In this document: one piece after another, positions 12,249 through 23,600 of the stretch
Layout of the letters: the number at the start of each line of letters is the position of its first letter
How positions within the stretch are numbered: the first letter of the stretch is position 1
Assembly (NCBI GenBank): GCA_037176725.1
Contig: JAZBRS010000059.1
Coordinates: forward strand, 13,689,001-13,753,000
Origin: Posidonia oceanica
Lineage: Eukaryota > Streptophyta > Magnoliopsida > Alismatales > Posidoniaceae
DNA: 64,000 nucleotides
Direction of reading: 5' to 3'
Notes under the pieces: generated by a model
Seen by the model: the letters and a program-made list of their open reading frames with translations, nothing else
Database searches by the model: none
Told to the model about the DNA's origin: nothing
Program-made: the position numbers and the translations under genes

Positions 12249-13356
12249 TGAAAAATGAAAAATCTATAATATCCACATTAATCTACTCAATTAAAAAGAT
12301 CCAAAGTTCCTAAGTATCTTAATCCTCTGGTTTAACCTTTGTTAAGAACCCTCATCTTGTCATCATAAAGACTCCGTCATATTTTTCACATCATCTTCTT
12401 AAAAAATTTCTCATTTGTACCTTGTGTTTGTGAAATAGACATTAGCATGGGTTTTCAAATCCGATCTTATCACCTTAGCAATTTTATTTCATTGAGTTGT
12501 GTCTTGCTTTCTTAGACTTTATTCTTAGCTACCAATTTAGCAAGCTTTAGGTCAGTAAATCCCAAACCAAACAGTTTTAGGTCACCAAATGTGAAGACAC
12601 CCTTAAGGACTTAATCACTCGAGTAGCTAAGGCCTCAAAGACAAGACTTTTTTTTCTTTTTCTTTCATCCTCTAATCACATTTTTACGTGAATATCAATG
12701 CTTACTAAGGCACGATACCTAGTTACTCAGTGATTATTAGATTTTTTTCTTCTCTTTTATCCTCTAATCACCTTTCTTTTCTTCTCTTTTATTAGATATT
12801 TTAAATTTTAATTGCTAAGGTATTTCAGATCTTACTTTATTCTCCACAACTAAGGCTTAGAGTGATAGTGCAATATAAGGTACATATAAGTTATAAATAT
12901 TTTAGATGATGCTATTTTTCAGATTTTGTTTGTACTCTTTGAATTATAAGGTTCCCAATCATTCAGTCTTACCTTTGAATTTCAAACACATTGTTACTAA
13001 TTTACTCCTAATTGATTAGACCAATGTGGATAATTCCTAATTTTTTCAATTTTTTTTTTCAAAAATAAAGTCAAATAAGAGAATGAAAAAATACAAAGAA
13101 GACTCTAACTACAAACAAGAGAATAAAAAAAACAAAGAAGACTCTAACTAAAGAAAATGAAAGAGACACAGAGAAGACTTCCCCCTACACCTAAACCATG
13201 CATTGTCCTCAATGTATGTAATAAATATGATATGATCAATGAATTAAAAAAAAAGACAAGGACAATGTTACCTGATTAGGAATAAAGTACTTCTGCTGCT
13301 AAGAAAGAATATATATATATATATACATATTTACAAGATTTACAGAAACTTAAGTC

Positions 13357-14346
13357 TCATGATTTAGGTGGAGGCCTAGTCTTCCAAACAACTTCCCTCT
13401 TTTTCAGAAACCATTTCAGCTCATCCTTAGTTAATTCAGAAATATCTTCCTTTGTAAATGAGGCTATAAAGGTTCCATATTCCTCATATGCATTTTGAGT
13501 CCATGGTTAGATGTCTATGTAAGATGGCATATGAACTGATTTAGTGATAATATTCGAATAATGAGGTGGAATGTAAATAGTGGAACCAATGGATTCATCA
13601 TTAGATGAAAAAGATGGTTCAAGTGGGGGCTCATGAGGGATAGGAAGAGGTTCAATTCCAACATGGACTTTCTCAGTAAGCTTCTCTACTTGGGCCTTTT
13701 TACACTTATTGGAATTCTTAGATTTTGACTTAGCCTTAGTTTTGGATCCAAGCCCCATGTGCAAGACAATGGAATTTTCGAGGGAATGCATGGATTGATT
13801 ATATATCCTGAAAACATTATGTTCTACCATCATGTTCCCAAATGTGAGCTTCAACATACCATTCCGACAATTGATCAGGGCATTGGATGTTGCCAAAAAT
13901 GGTCGACCCAAAATGATAGGTATTTGACCCTTAGGGTTTGAGACCGGTTGAGTTTCAAGAACAATGAAATCCATAGGATATATGAATCCCCCAACATTCA
14001 CAAGAACATCTTCTATTATCCTTATAGACTTTTTGATGGATCTATCTGCTAATTGTATTGTTACAAAAGTAGGCTTAAGTTCTCCTAATCTTAATTGCTT
14101 GTAGATAGTGTACGGGATTAGGTTGATGCTTGCACCTAGGTCAAGGAGCGTATTATCAATAACAGAATTTCCAATAACACAAGAAATAATAAGACAACCT
14201 GGGTCCTTCTGCTTAGTTGGCATTGGACTGGTCAAGATGGAGTTGACATTGGCAGTGAGAAATGTTTTATTTGGCACTTGGGTTGTTTTCTTCTGGGTAC
14301 ACAAGTCTATTAGATATTTTGCATACGTTGGTACCTGTCGGATCAC
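13357..14346 (-). pseudogene. Retroviral-type aspartic protease plus short C-terminal tail (Athila-like)
   Basis: The open frame 14346-13507 (279 aa) carries the Athila-type protease: LLDLGASINLIPY with the catalytic D-x-G-A-S form, LQ/QLADRSIK, and the flap/ILGRPFLATSNALI block. It is followed by a Lys/Ser-rich stretch (KTKAKSKSKNSNK). After one in-frame stop at 13507-13509 the same frame continues for about 48 codons (TKEDISELTKDELKWFLKK ... WKTRPPPKS) to a TGA at 13357-13359. In the sibling this position leads into reverse transcriptase; here no RT follows. The protease frame is better preserved than in the sibling, where the active-site G is E. Confidence 0.75.
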
Positions 14347-14493
14347 ATCCAGAAGTGGAATGTTGATTCAAACTTGCTCAAAGATTTGTCTAACCTTATC
14401 CATGTTAGCCGTTTTCTTAGATCTAAGTCTATTTAGAAATGGTGCTCTTGGCTAGATGGGTCGACTCGACTCAGAAACTAAGGACTCTTCAGA

Positions 14494-15878
14494 CTAGCCC
14501 GGGATGGATTGATCATTTGGGCTTGAGTTAGATGGTGGATCCTTTTGAGTCAAATCAGGTATGACAACATGGTTGTTAACAAGTTTTCCAGATCTCAAAG
14601 AGATGACTGAGTTTACTGTATCTGTCTGGAGATCATTAAGCATATTAACCTGATGGGCCTGTTGGGATAGATTTGGATTTTGACCCTTTGGGTTTACCTC
14701 AGGTTGGCTTGGAAACTTTCTTTTTTCCCTCTCTCCTTTAGTAGCTGCTAGCTGACCCATCTGCATCTCTAGACGAGCTATGGCCTGGGTATTAACTGTG
14801 AGAGATTGACCCATAGAACTCATGAAACTATATGTGGCCCTAACAAGCGTCTCTAGACTCTTTTCTAAATAATTGATCTTTTTATCTTCAAAGCTTTGTG
14901 GTTGAAAGGGTGGATTTACTTGTGGACACTGATTGTAATAAGGGCTAGGCTAACTAGAACCTGTTTGATTAAGATTGGGACAAGTTTGATGTGGTCCTTG
15001 GGTCCATGAAAAATTGGGATGGTTCCTTCATTCAGGATTGTAGGTAGAGACATATGGATCATGACTTTGCTTTTGAAAGGTCACATTGACTTGCTCAGGT
15101 CCATTAACTGTTGGACTCATGAATGGATACTCTTCAACAAGATAATTAGATACTCGGCATTTAGTGCAAATATGGTTGGATTGAGAAACTTGACTAACAA
15201 TGGCACTATTTTGAAGCTCAAGGGCTTCAATCCTACGTACCAAGGTAGCTATTTTTGCTTAATCAGCAACCAATGTTTCTACTATGTGCTTACCTCTAAA
15301 AGGTGTAACATTATCACTAGTGGTTTCCCACTGAACGGTTTTCTCAGTTATCTCTTCTAAAAATGTCCAAACCTCTTCTTCACTTTTTCTCATGAAATTC
15401 CCTTAACATATAGACTCCAACAATGTCCTAGAAGAATAATTTAGCCTTTCATAAACAATTTGACACAATCTCCACTTTCGATCCCATGATGTGGGCATTG
15501 AGCCAGAAGATCCTTAAACCTCTCTAGGTATTTCCAAAATGGTTCAGAATCTACTTGCTTACATCCATTAATTTCTTTTCTCAGTTGTTGGGTCTTATGA
15601 TGTGGAAAATATTTCTTCAAGAAGACTTTCACAAAATCCTTCCATGTGCTTATTGAATCAATGGGGAGACTATATAACTACTTCTTTGCCCCATCCTTAA
15701 GTGCAAATGATATGAATCTCAATTTAATGACATCATTAGATAACTGTTGTAACTTGATCATTGCACATATTTCCTCAAACTCCCTAACAAAAAGATAGGC
15801 ATCCCCTTCACTAAATTTGGGCAACATGCTAATGTAATGGGCCTTAAGCTCAAAATTGTTCCCATTAGGTGCAGGCAT
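14494..15878 (-). pseudogene. gag remnants of the minus-strand Athila-like element
   Basis: Three collinear fragments in different frames. At 15878-15678 is NNFELKAHYISMLPKF (the typical Athila-type capsid start). At 15632-15441 is FLKKYFPHHKTQQLRKEI ... WKYLERFKDLLAQCPHHG. The zinc-knuckle region lies near 15243-15028, with CTKC intact and later Cys/His replaced. A linker frame at 14823-14494 contains the conserved RLEMQMGQLA. Frameshifts and stops separate them. The sibling copy carries the corresponding parts at 57997-59630. Confidence 0.8.
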
Positions 15879-16642
15879 TCTAATACATGAAGGTTAGACT
15901 GTTCTAACAGGATAGCACCTATCCTGAAGGGATTGTTGATTGATTATTTCATCCATCTTAAGGAATTTGGGCTCAAATCTAACTAAACGACCAAAAAAAT
16001 CTCTGATCTAAATGAGATCACAAAACTGATTCAGATTGGGAAAGAAGGTCCTAGAAGATGAGAAACTCTAGAAGATAAGAAAGAGAATCCTAGTCTAAAG
16101 ATAGATAGGAATAATACACAATTCAAAGAAGTCCTAGAAATAAGGTTGACCTAAAAACAACTAGACAGCAACCAATATGCTTGGGTCAATGCTTTATGCT
16201 TGTTATTACTGTTTTTGGGCTAAGGAAGGGTGATGAAATCCCTACTTTATTTTGTGCTATGGGTGATGCCCTTAGGTATTTTGATATGAATGCACAATCA
16301 ATATGCTCAAATAAGGAGTTCTTCCTACTAACTTTATACTCTTAAATGCTAGAAATCAAGTAGAAGAACACGTACCTTTTCCTCCAGCAATCACCAAAAT
16401 AAAATAACAAAAAATAAAAATTACTCTAAATGTAAACTATATGATGTATGGCCTAAAAAATAGGTTTTTATCTTATCATGAAATATTTTTAATTAGATTC
16501 AAGTTTATGTTCGATTTTTATATTAGTGATCGAGAAAAGAAGAAGAAAAAGAAAAACTGAAACAATAATTAAACCCTAGATCAGGATTCTAGAAAAAATT
16601 AGAAATAACTGAAACTAAAATTTCGGAGAAAATAACTGACTT

Positions 16643-16692
16643 GGGCGCCCAGTAGGTGCCAGAAGTGCAGATGGGCGCCTGGGAGGCGCTCC
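16643..16692. other. GCGCC-palindrome pair in the element leader
   Basis: Two short GC hairpin units, gggcgccc...ggtgcc and gggcgcctgggaggcgct, separated by about 15 bases, in the leader of the minus-strand Athila-like element. The same arrangement sits at 56964-57017 in the sibling, 150-230 bases after its primer-binding site, and similar pairs occur inside both LTRs. Confidence 0.7.
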
Positions 16693-16845
16693 TGATCCCT
16701 GAGATTTTCTGGAAATGACTTCCTGATTCTTCTGATCTCTAATTAAATATTCTTGTAAGATAAAAATAACGAAACAATTTTTTTTAATTTTTTTTAAATA
16801 AAAACGAAAAGAAAGAAATAACCGACAATAAATCAATATTATCCG

Positions 16846-18530
16846 CCACTGCCTCCAGCGCCGCCGCGACCTCCACGTCAGCGCACTCCGACGAGCTAGG
16901 TTGGGGAGCACGATCGTACACCCCGCGGGTGAGTAACCCCTCCCTTAGCTTCGCAACACTCCGTGCATGCTTCCTAGCTAGTTTATCATATTTATCGTAA
17001 CCTTAACTGCCGTGTTTGGCATTCTTCGCTAGCACCGGAGGACTGCCAGGTTAGACGCTGCCGTAAGCGGCGACTAACCTGCTCCTCTGGCTGTTGGCTG
17101 GCCGGACTTTGGGCCGCCGCTTCGGCCGACCCAGAGCTCCATTTTTTTTTTTTTTGCATGCTTGTGTTGCTGAATGTTTGCTCTTCATGTTTGCATAGTT
17201 AGATCTTCATTTAGCTTTGCCATGGGTTCCAGATTTGGTGAAAAATTCGGCTATTTGGAACACCTGAGTTGTAGTGTTGTCGCTGCTAACATCGGCGACT
17301 CACTTGCAACTCTTGGTCGTTCCTCCAGCCAATCTTTGGACCGTCGTATCTTGCAACCTATGCGTCAATTTTACTTGTTGTTTGCATGTTTGTAATCCTG
17401 AATATGCCATCTACATGTCTATGCATTTAGTTTGCCATTTTACATCCATTAGCTAGCTTGATTTCGGCCATGAAGTCTGTTGTCTGGGTAGCACTGTATA
17501 TGCCTCTGTCGCCACATGTACAGGCAACATGCTCAGGCACCGCTCACGCCAGCGACTGAGGTCGTTACTGCTCTGACAAGTGCCATGTGCCTCGCCGATC
17601 TCACCGGCGACATGCATTGCCGCCGCTCAGGGCGGCGACCAAGGCCACAGTCCAGACAGTGGTCGAGCCACCATTGTTTGTCGCTTTGCATCTTGTTTAT
17701 TCCACTCACCTGTTTACTGTTTTGCTTCCCGAGCTTGTTTATCGTCGCTTTGCAGCATTTTCGCTTTGATTAGTCTTCTGGCATGTTTACAAAGTCTGCA
17801 TCTTCTACAAACGCATGTCGCATGTCGCTTCGCATTGCATGGTTTCTTCCGACGTTTTGTTTCTCGCCTACATTGCATTAGAGCGATGATGCTTACTGTC
17901 TGGAGTTCTTATGAACCAGGGCACGTCCGATTCAGAACAATGGCAACGCTGCTGAGCACATAGACTGCACGTTTAATTTCCATCATACATCTTAGCATCT
18001 TGAGCATGTAATTAAGCATTCATAGTATGACATAGCATCCCTCGCCTTCGGGTGTACAGTAAAGGTAAGCAATTGCTGACATTCCTGCATATGCGAGCAA
18101 GAAACCTAGAAAGACCGATTCCAGACGTATCGGAGGTGCCAAGCATATTCTCCGTACGTAACAGGAGTCCTTACCCTTTCTCTTGGCACGCAATGACCAT
18201 TATGCCCTTATCCTAGGCACGAGTCATATCTTTGCATAGTATTACATCACTTTGCATGTTTTTCATGGATTTCCTTGATTTTCCTTGTCTCCCAATTTAA
18301 TAGATTAGGTGGCGACTCCGAATTTGCTTTATCTTTGTTTTTCCTCATTTTTCAGTATTTTCGAGTCGAGTTTCCTTCCTCAGATTCACCTGCTCATAGT
18401 GGCTTATTTTCGGTCGGTGCATGCGAACTTTGACATCGTGCATGGACGCGTTAATTTTCAGGGTTACTACAGCAGGGAAAAGGCTGGGTGTAGCGAAAAG
18501 GCCCGAGTGAAATTTTTAACAAGATGAACT
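16846..18530 (+). mobile_element. LTR and primer-site fragment of Tat/Ogre-type Ty3 element (tentative)
   Basis: The composition changes abruptly to GC-rich at 16846. Toward its right end is a block with accgattccagacgtatcgg, aggtgccaagcatattctcc and a run to ttggcacgcaatgacc, similar in style to the 3' part of Ogre/Tat LTRs. At 18310-18319 is tggcgactcc, preceded by ag; this is the start of the primer-binding site known for that lineage. Only a short stretch of presumed leader follows before the copia relic. No LTR partner and no Tat coding domain is present. Open frames in 17174-17963 show no domain. Lineage is inference. Confidence 0.45.
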
Positions 18531-18544
18531 TGTAAGATGTCCTC

Positions 18545-20656
18545 GCAATATACAAAATTTCTAATAGTGAATATAGATTTGCTAGAACTACATCAATAAT
18601 GTTAAAATCATTTAGTAGGTAGCTTAACCAACTTGTAATAGACATAGCTCTGTATTCCACTTCTACTAAACTTTTGGAAACAACAATTTGTTTCTTGGAC
18701 TTCCATGAAACAAGAGAAGACCCAAGAAATCAGTCACAGATCTTCTCTTGTAGTTGCATAAGTAGCTTAATCTGAATCATAGAAAGCATGAAGCTGCAAT
18801 GAACTAGTTTTATTGTAAAAAAGACCTTGAGCTGGATTACCCTTGATGTATCTAAGAACCCTCAAGGCAGAAGAATAATGTGTCTTAGTAGGAGAATGCA
18901 TATACTGACTAAGCACTAGAACTAAATATAATATGTTGGGTCTAGATATTGTCAAGTATAGCAAACGACCAACAAGTCTTCTATAAGTAGAAGGATCTTT
19001 CAAAAACATCATCAGTAGCAAACTTCAAGTTCTGCTCCATTGGTGTTGAGGCAGCTTTAACATCAAGTAGACCTGCATCTTTAAGAATATCTAGGACATA
19101 CTTCCTTTGAGAAAAGTAGATTGCTTTAGTATATCAAGAAACCTCAATTCCTAGAAAGCATTTAAGTGGCCCCAAATCTTTCAGATGAGAAATCAAAAAA
19201 TTCTTGAGGACACTGATAGCCATCTCATCATTTCCTGATACAATTATATCATCTATATACACCAGGACAACTGTAAGGGAATCACCAACCTTGTGGGTAA
19301 ACAAAGAGTAAATTGCTTTAGAGCTAATGACAATTTAGCAAACCAATTGCGAGATGCTTGCTTAAGTCCATAAGGAGATATCTTAAGTAAACAGGCCTTC
19401 TTCTGCCCCTTCTTCAAATAACCTGGAGGAGGTGTCATGTAAACTTTTTCATCCAAATCACCATGCAAAAAAGCATAGTTCACATCCAATTGATGCAAAG
19501 ACCACTCTCTCACAACTGCTGCTGACAAAAGGATTCAAACTATGACCAACTTAACCACTGAGCCAAAGGTTTCATTATAATCAAAACCTTCTAATTGTGT
19601 ACATCCTTTTGCAATAAGCCTGGCCTTGTACCTTTCTATAGCACCATTAGCCTTGTATTTGATCTTGTATACCACTTACATCCGATGGGCCTTTTTCCAA
19701 CAGGTAAATCAACAAGTTCCCAAGTTTTATTCTCTTCTAATGCAACTAGTTCCTTATTCATTGCTTCACACCAATTAGGATATATTACAACTTGATTGTA
19801 ATGGGCTGGTTCAAATAGTGGAAATTGTGGAAAGAAAGACTTTATGTGGATCATAAAATCTATGAAAATATATGAAATTGCAAAGAGGATGAGAAGTACC
19901 TTTCTGTGTCTCCAAACAGAGTTAGATGATTGGTCTGAAGAACTTGCTGTAATGATTGGACAATAGAATTGATTTAAATGATTTAGGGGTCTATGAGGTC
20001 TAGTGGATCTTCAAATAGAAGATTGTTGACTTGGAAGAAGAGAAGACTGTTGAATAGGCTGGGTAGAAGACTGACTTGGATCAGAAACAACTACAATAGC
20101 AGGCTTAAAATGTGGAATTGAAGTATAATTAGAAAGATCAAAAAATATTTTGAGCAGGATAAAGAAAAATTGAATCTGAAGAGACAGAAACAAGAAGATT
20201 TGCAAAAAATAACATCCCGACTAATAAAAATTATTTTGGTATGCAAGTCAAAAACTTTGTAAACTTTTTGACTATATGGGTAGCCTAAGAAAATACATTT
20301 TATTGCCCTTGGAGCAAACTTAAAGCATAGACAACCAAAATACCAAATGTTCTTTAATGACTATATGAAGGAGACTTGTGAAACAGAACCTCAAATGGAG
20401 ATTTATTAGATAGCAAAGGTGAAGGATTTCTATTTATGAGGTAAGCAGTTGTAAGAACAAACGAAATAGGTAAAGATGATTGAAACCTAAGAGCTCTTGT
20501 TACTTGAAGAATGTGTCTGTGCTTCCTTCCAACCACACTGGTGTGTATGGACAGGAAAATAATTTGACCTGTATTCTCTCTATCCTTCTTCCGCCAGTTG
20601 AACTTGGCAGTTGACATCAACATATTTGATTCGAGAACACCACATGCACACTCCAC
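18545..20656 (-). pseudogene. Ty1/copia pol relic (integrase, RT, RNase H)
   Basis: Minus-strand order is integrase C-terminal part at 20656-20354 ([24 protein letters not shown]), RT at 19854-19253 (WCEAMNKELVALEENKTWEL, QLDVNYAFLHGDLDEKVYM) and the active-site YIDD intact at about 19262-19250. The end of RT is at 19021-18767 (RRLVGRLLYLTISRPNI, then SQYMHSPT). An RNase H stretch follows with SVEVEYRAMS at about 18655-18625. Many stops and frameshifts separate these. The integrase-before-RT order is diagnostic of copia. No LTRs, gag or protease were found. The relic begins 5 bases beyond the FAO stop codon, on the same strand. Confidence 0.85.
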
Positions 20657-20660
20657 ACCA

Positions 20661-23600
20661 TCAACAGTATTTCCTAGACCTCCGGAGCACCTCCAGCACA
20701 GACTGGGCAGTGCAGTACGCAGTCGCCATGACGGTCACCATCGGATTCACCCCGAGCGCCGTCGGGAAGACGCTCGAGTCCGCGACGTATAACCTCTCCA
20801 CCTCCCACGTCTCTCCTCTCATGTCCACCACCGACGTCCCCTCCTCCACCCCCATCCGACAGCTCCCCATCTGATGCGCCGAGCAAACCGGCGTCGACAT
20901 GTCCCTCAGCCCCCTCCCGCCCACTTCTTTCACGAACCTCTGGAACTCATGCGAGCTCGCCTTCTTGACGTCCAACCTCTCCCCCATGCAGTGCTGGGTC
21001 CCGATCTCCGTCGCCCCCGCCGCGGCCATCACGTGGAGGATCTTCTCGACGCCGTTCTTCAGGTTGCCCTCGTCGTGGGGGGAGATGGTGTAGGAGAGGG
21101 ACCCGTCCGGGTTGACGGTGCCGGAGCCCTTGTCGCGCGCGAGGGCGAAGATGTGGGCGGTGTGGGAGAAACGCGTCATGCGGTGCCTGAAGTCGGAGGA
21201 GGAGAGCCATGGAGTTACGACGGAGAACATGCCCGGGTGGAGGGACGGGGTTTGGAGTAGCGCGCCGTAGCCGGTGGTGGCGGTGTTCGATGCGACGGTC
21301 GACATTGCTGTCATGATGCCGCCTTCGTAGCTCTTCTTGGTCTTCTTCTTCTTCTTCTTCTTTCCCGGTGGTGGTGGTGGTGGTTGTGGTGATGGATTTG
21401 GAAATGTGCCCCATACCATTACAACAGGGTGCAGGTGGAGGTTTCTTCCTATGTTCCTGCAAGTTGTAGGAAGTAATTAATGCCAATTAATTGAAGCACT
21501 TATTTAAGCTTAGGGTATGTTTAACTGTAATTAATGGCATGTTCCACTTATTTTATGGTCACTTATTTCTCTGCAGTGCATCCTATCATGAAATATGATA
21601 TGATGTCCTCAAGCTATAAGGTTTGTGTCATGCAAGCATTGAGGAAGAAACATTCAATCATAATCATGAGATATGAATTGTTTTGTGTCACACAAAATTA
21701 CACTTGATGCACAAATTTTGTTAACAATCTTATAGCCAAATCCTGCAAGATTTAAATAGACCTGACCATCTAAGTTGATAATTAATTATGTAGGAATTCT
21801 AGTTATTGTAAGAGGATTAATCAACCAGTAAGTCTAGAACTTACCTCAATTTAAGCCCCATGTTATCCTAATAATCTAACTGCTAAATCACCAGATTTAG
21901 TATGGATTATGAGAAATCGTATGATCCATATACACAAACTTAGGGTTTGCGTCCTGCATTGAAGAAGATATAATTAACCATTTGTCCAACCAACAAACTA
22001 TATATCGTAGTTGTAGATGTTAAAAGTTGTTCGCCGTTTCATAATTAATACACACAACTTCTATTCACATGTGATACTTAAATGTTGATAATTTCTAAAT
22101 TTTTACTATTAAAATAGGATTTTGGCATGGTTGTTGAAAGCTTGATACCTGTTTCTTAGACCGCTCTTCCTCAGCAACACCGGCGTCCCCAAAGCGCAAC
22201 AAGCAACCACAGTCACCTTCGCCTCCACCGTGTAGCTCCCACCCTCGTACTCAAACGCCACCCCTTTCGCCGCACTCCTCCGGCGACCCTTCTCCTTCTC
22301 CTGCAAAACCCTAACCGCCCTACTCCCTGGTAGAACCACCCCATTCCCGGACTCCACCATATCCGCAAGCCACGTTTCCGTCGTACCCTTCTTCTTCCCA
22401 TCCTTACACCCGAAACAACACCACCCACAGCCATGGTCCGTCATGGAGTTCCTCGGTATGTCACACACCGGGTACCCAAGCTCCTCGCACCCACGTCGGA
22501 GCACTTCGTTACTCAACCCCTCGCTGTCGTCGACCGTAGCCTGGACTCCCATCCTCTCGCACACGACGTCCAACGCCTCCCTGTACGCGTCGCTTCCGAA
22601 CAGCTCCAGCTCGTAATCGTTGCACCACTCGTTGATCACGTTGTCTGGAGTACGGATGGAAGCCGACCACTTGACGGTCGAGCCTCCGCCGACGGTGGAT
22701 CCTGCAAGTACGATGACGCCAAGGTCACTGGTGGAGAGGAGGCCGCTTCCTTCGTACATGGAATCCATGGCTTCGCCCTCGAGGAGAGTGAGGTTGGTCC
22801 TTGCGGTGTAGCCACCCTTCTCGAGGACGACCACCTTGTGGTCGGCTTTTGCAAGGACACCAGCCACAACGCCTCCGCCGGATCCGGACCCGACGACGAC
22901 GGCGTCGCAGCGGATGCGGCTGTCGGATAGGGAGATTCCACGGCGGCGGAGGGCGGCTGAGATGGCGTCCTTTGGGTGGTGGAGGTGGACGACTGCGTCA
23001 TGGAGTGGGCCAGATCCGGCTGTGGGATCCGAGTAGGGTGTGTTTTGGTCTGTAGTCGGATTTTTTGTGGTTGTATGTCTGATCTTTTGCTTTTGTTGTG
23101 TGAGCTCCGGATCTGGACCACAGCAATCTATTACTTTCCATGTCGGATTCTGGTTTTTCTCGTCAACCTGTAGTTCCAAAAGAAGAAAAATAGGGCAAAC
23201 AAAAATCTTTTACCAAAGCACACTCCCGAATGGAAGACGAAACAAGAAAAATTGGTAAATATCTGGACTTCAATGAACGTGGAGATTGATTTATTTACAT
23301 GAGATATGGTGAAAAAATTAGAGTTTATATTATTTTTTTTATAAAAAACTTACTTTCAAAACTTATCATAAGAAATTCTACGATACTCGTGATGTTATCT
23401 AGTAAAGTTGCAAATGCCTACTACAATGGCAACTGTCTCACTCTCTCAATAGATGAACTTTAATTCTGTACTTTAATAGCTAGCTAAACAAGACAATGAT
23501 GACTGGAGTTTGATCGTGTAATTTAGAAACCAGTTAGACAAGGTAATGATGTATTAACGCCACCAAACTATACATGTAGGTTACATTAATGTTGGTAAAG

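Larger units (their letters stand above)
10777..16845 (-). mobile_element. Athila-like Ty3/gypsy element lacking pol and its 5' LTR
   Basis: Minus-strand retroelement of the same family as 55159-64000. In element order (right to left): leader from about 16845, gag remnants 15878-14494, protease 14346-13507, a short coding tail to 13357, a 3' spacer, and an LTR 12248-10777. Compared with the plus-strand sibling, the whole RT-RNase H-integrase segment is absent: the protease is followed within about 300 bp by sequence equal to the sibling's post-integrase region near 63480-63560. Homology to the sibling's leader stops near 16845, before the primer-binding site, so the 5' LTR is missing. GC-rich unrelated sequence follows. 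This is a 5'-truncated copy of a gag-protease-only derivative. Confidence 0.8.

Noticed and set aside
17174..17963. Cluster of overlapping plus-strand open frames
   Set aside because: GC-rich LTR-like sequence with no domain; three frames are open together.
20874..21260. Long open frame antisense to FAO exon 4
   Set aside because: Mirror of GC-rich coding sequence. The sense frame carries the GMC motifs and spliced phases; the antisense product has none.
20947..21486. 179-aa minus-strand open frame overlapping FAO exon 4
   Set aside because: It reads exon 4 in the wrong frame and crosses the exon's acceptor. The correct frame continues exon 3 as [12 protein letters not shown].
22433..22930. 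Open frame antisense to FAO exon 3
   Set aside because: Shadow of the FAD-binding exon; no domain and no independent signals.
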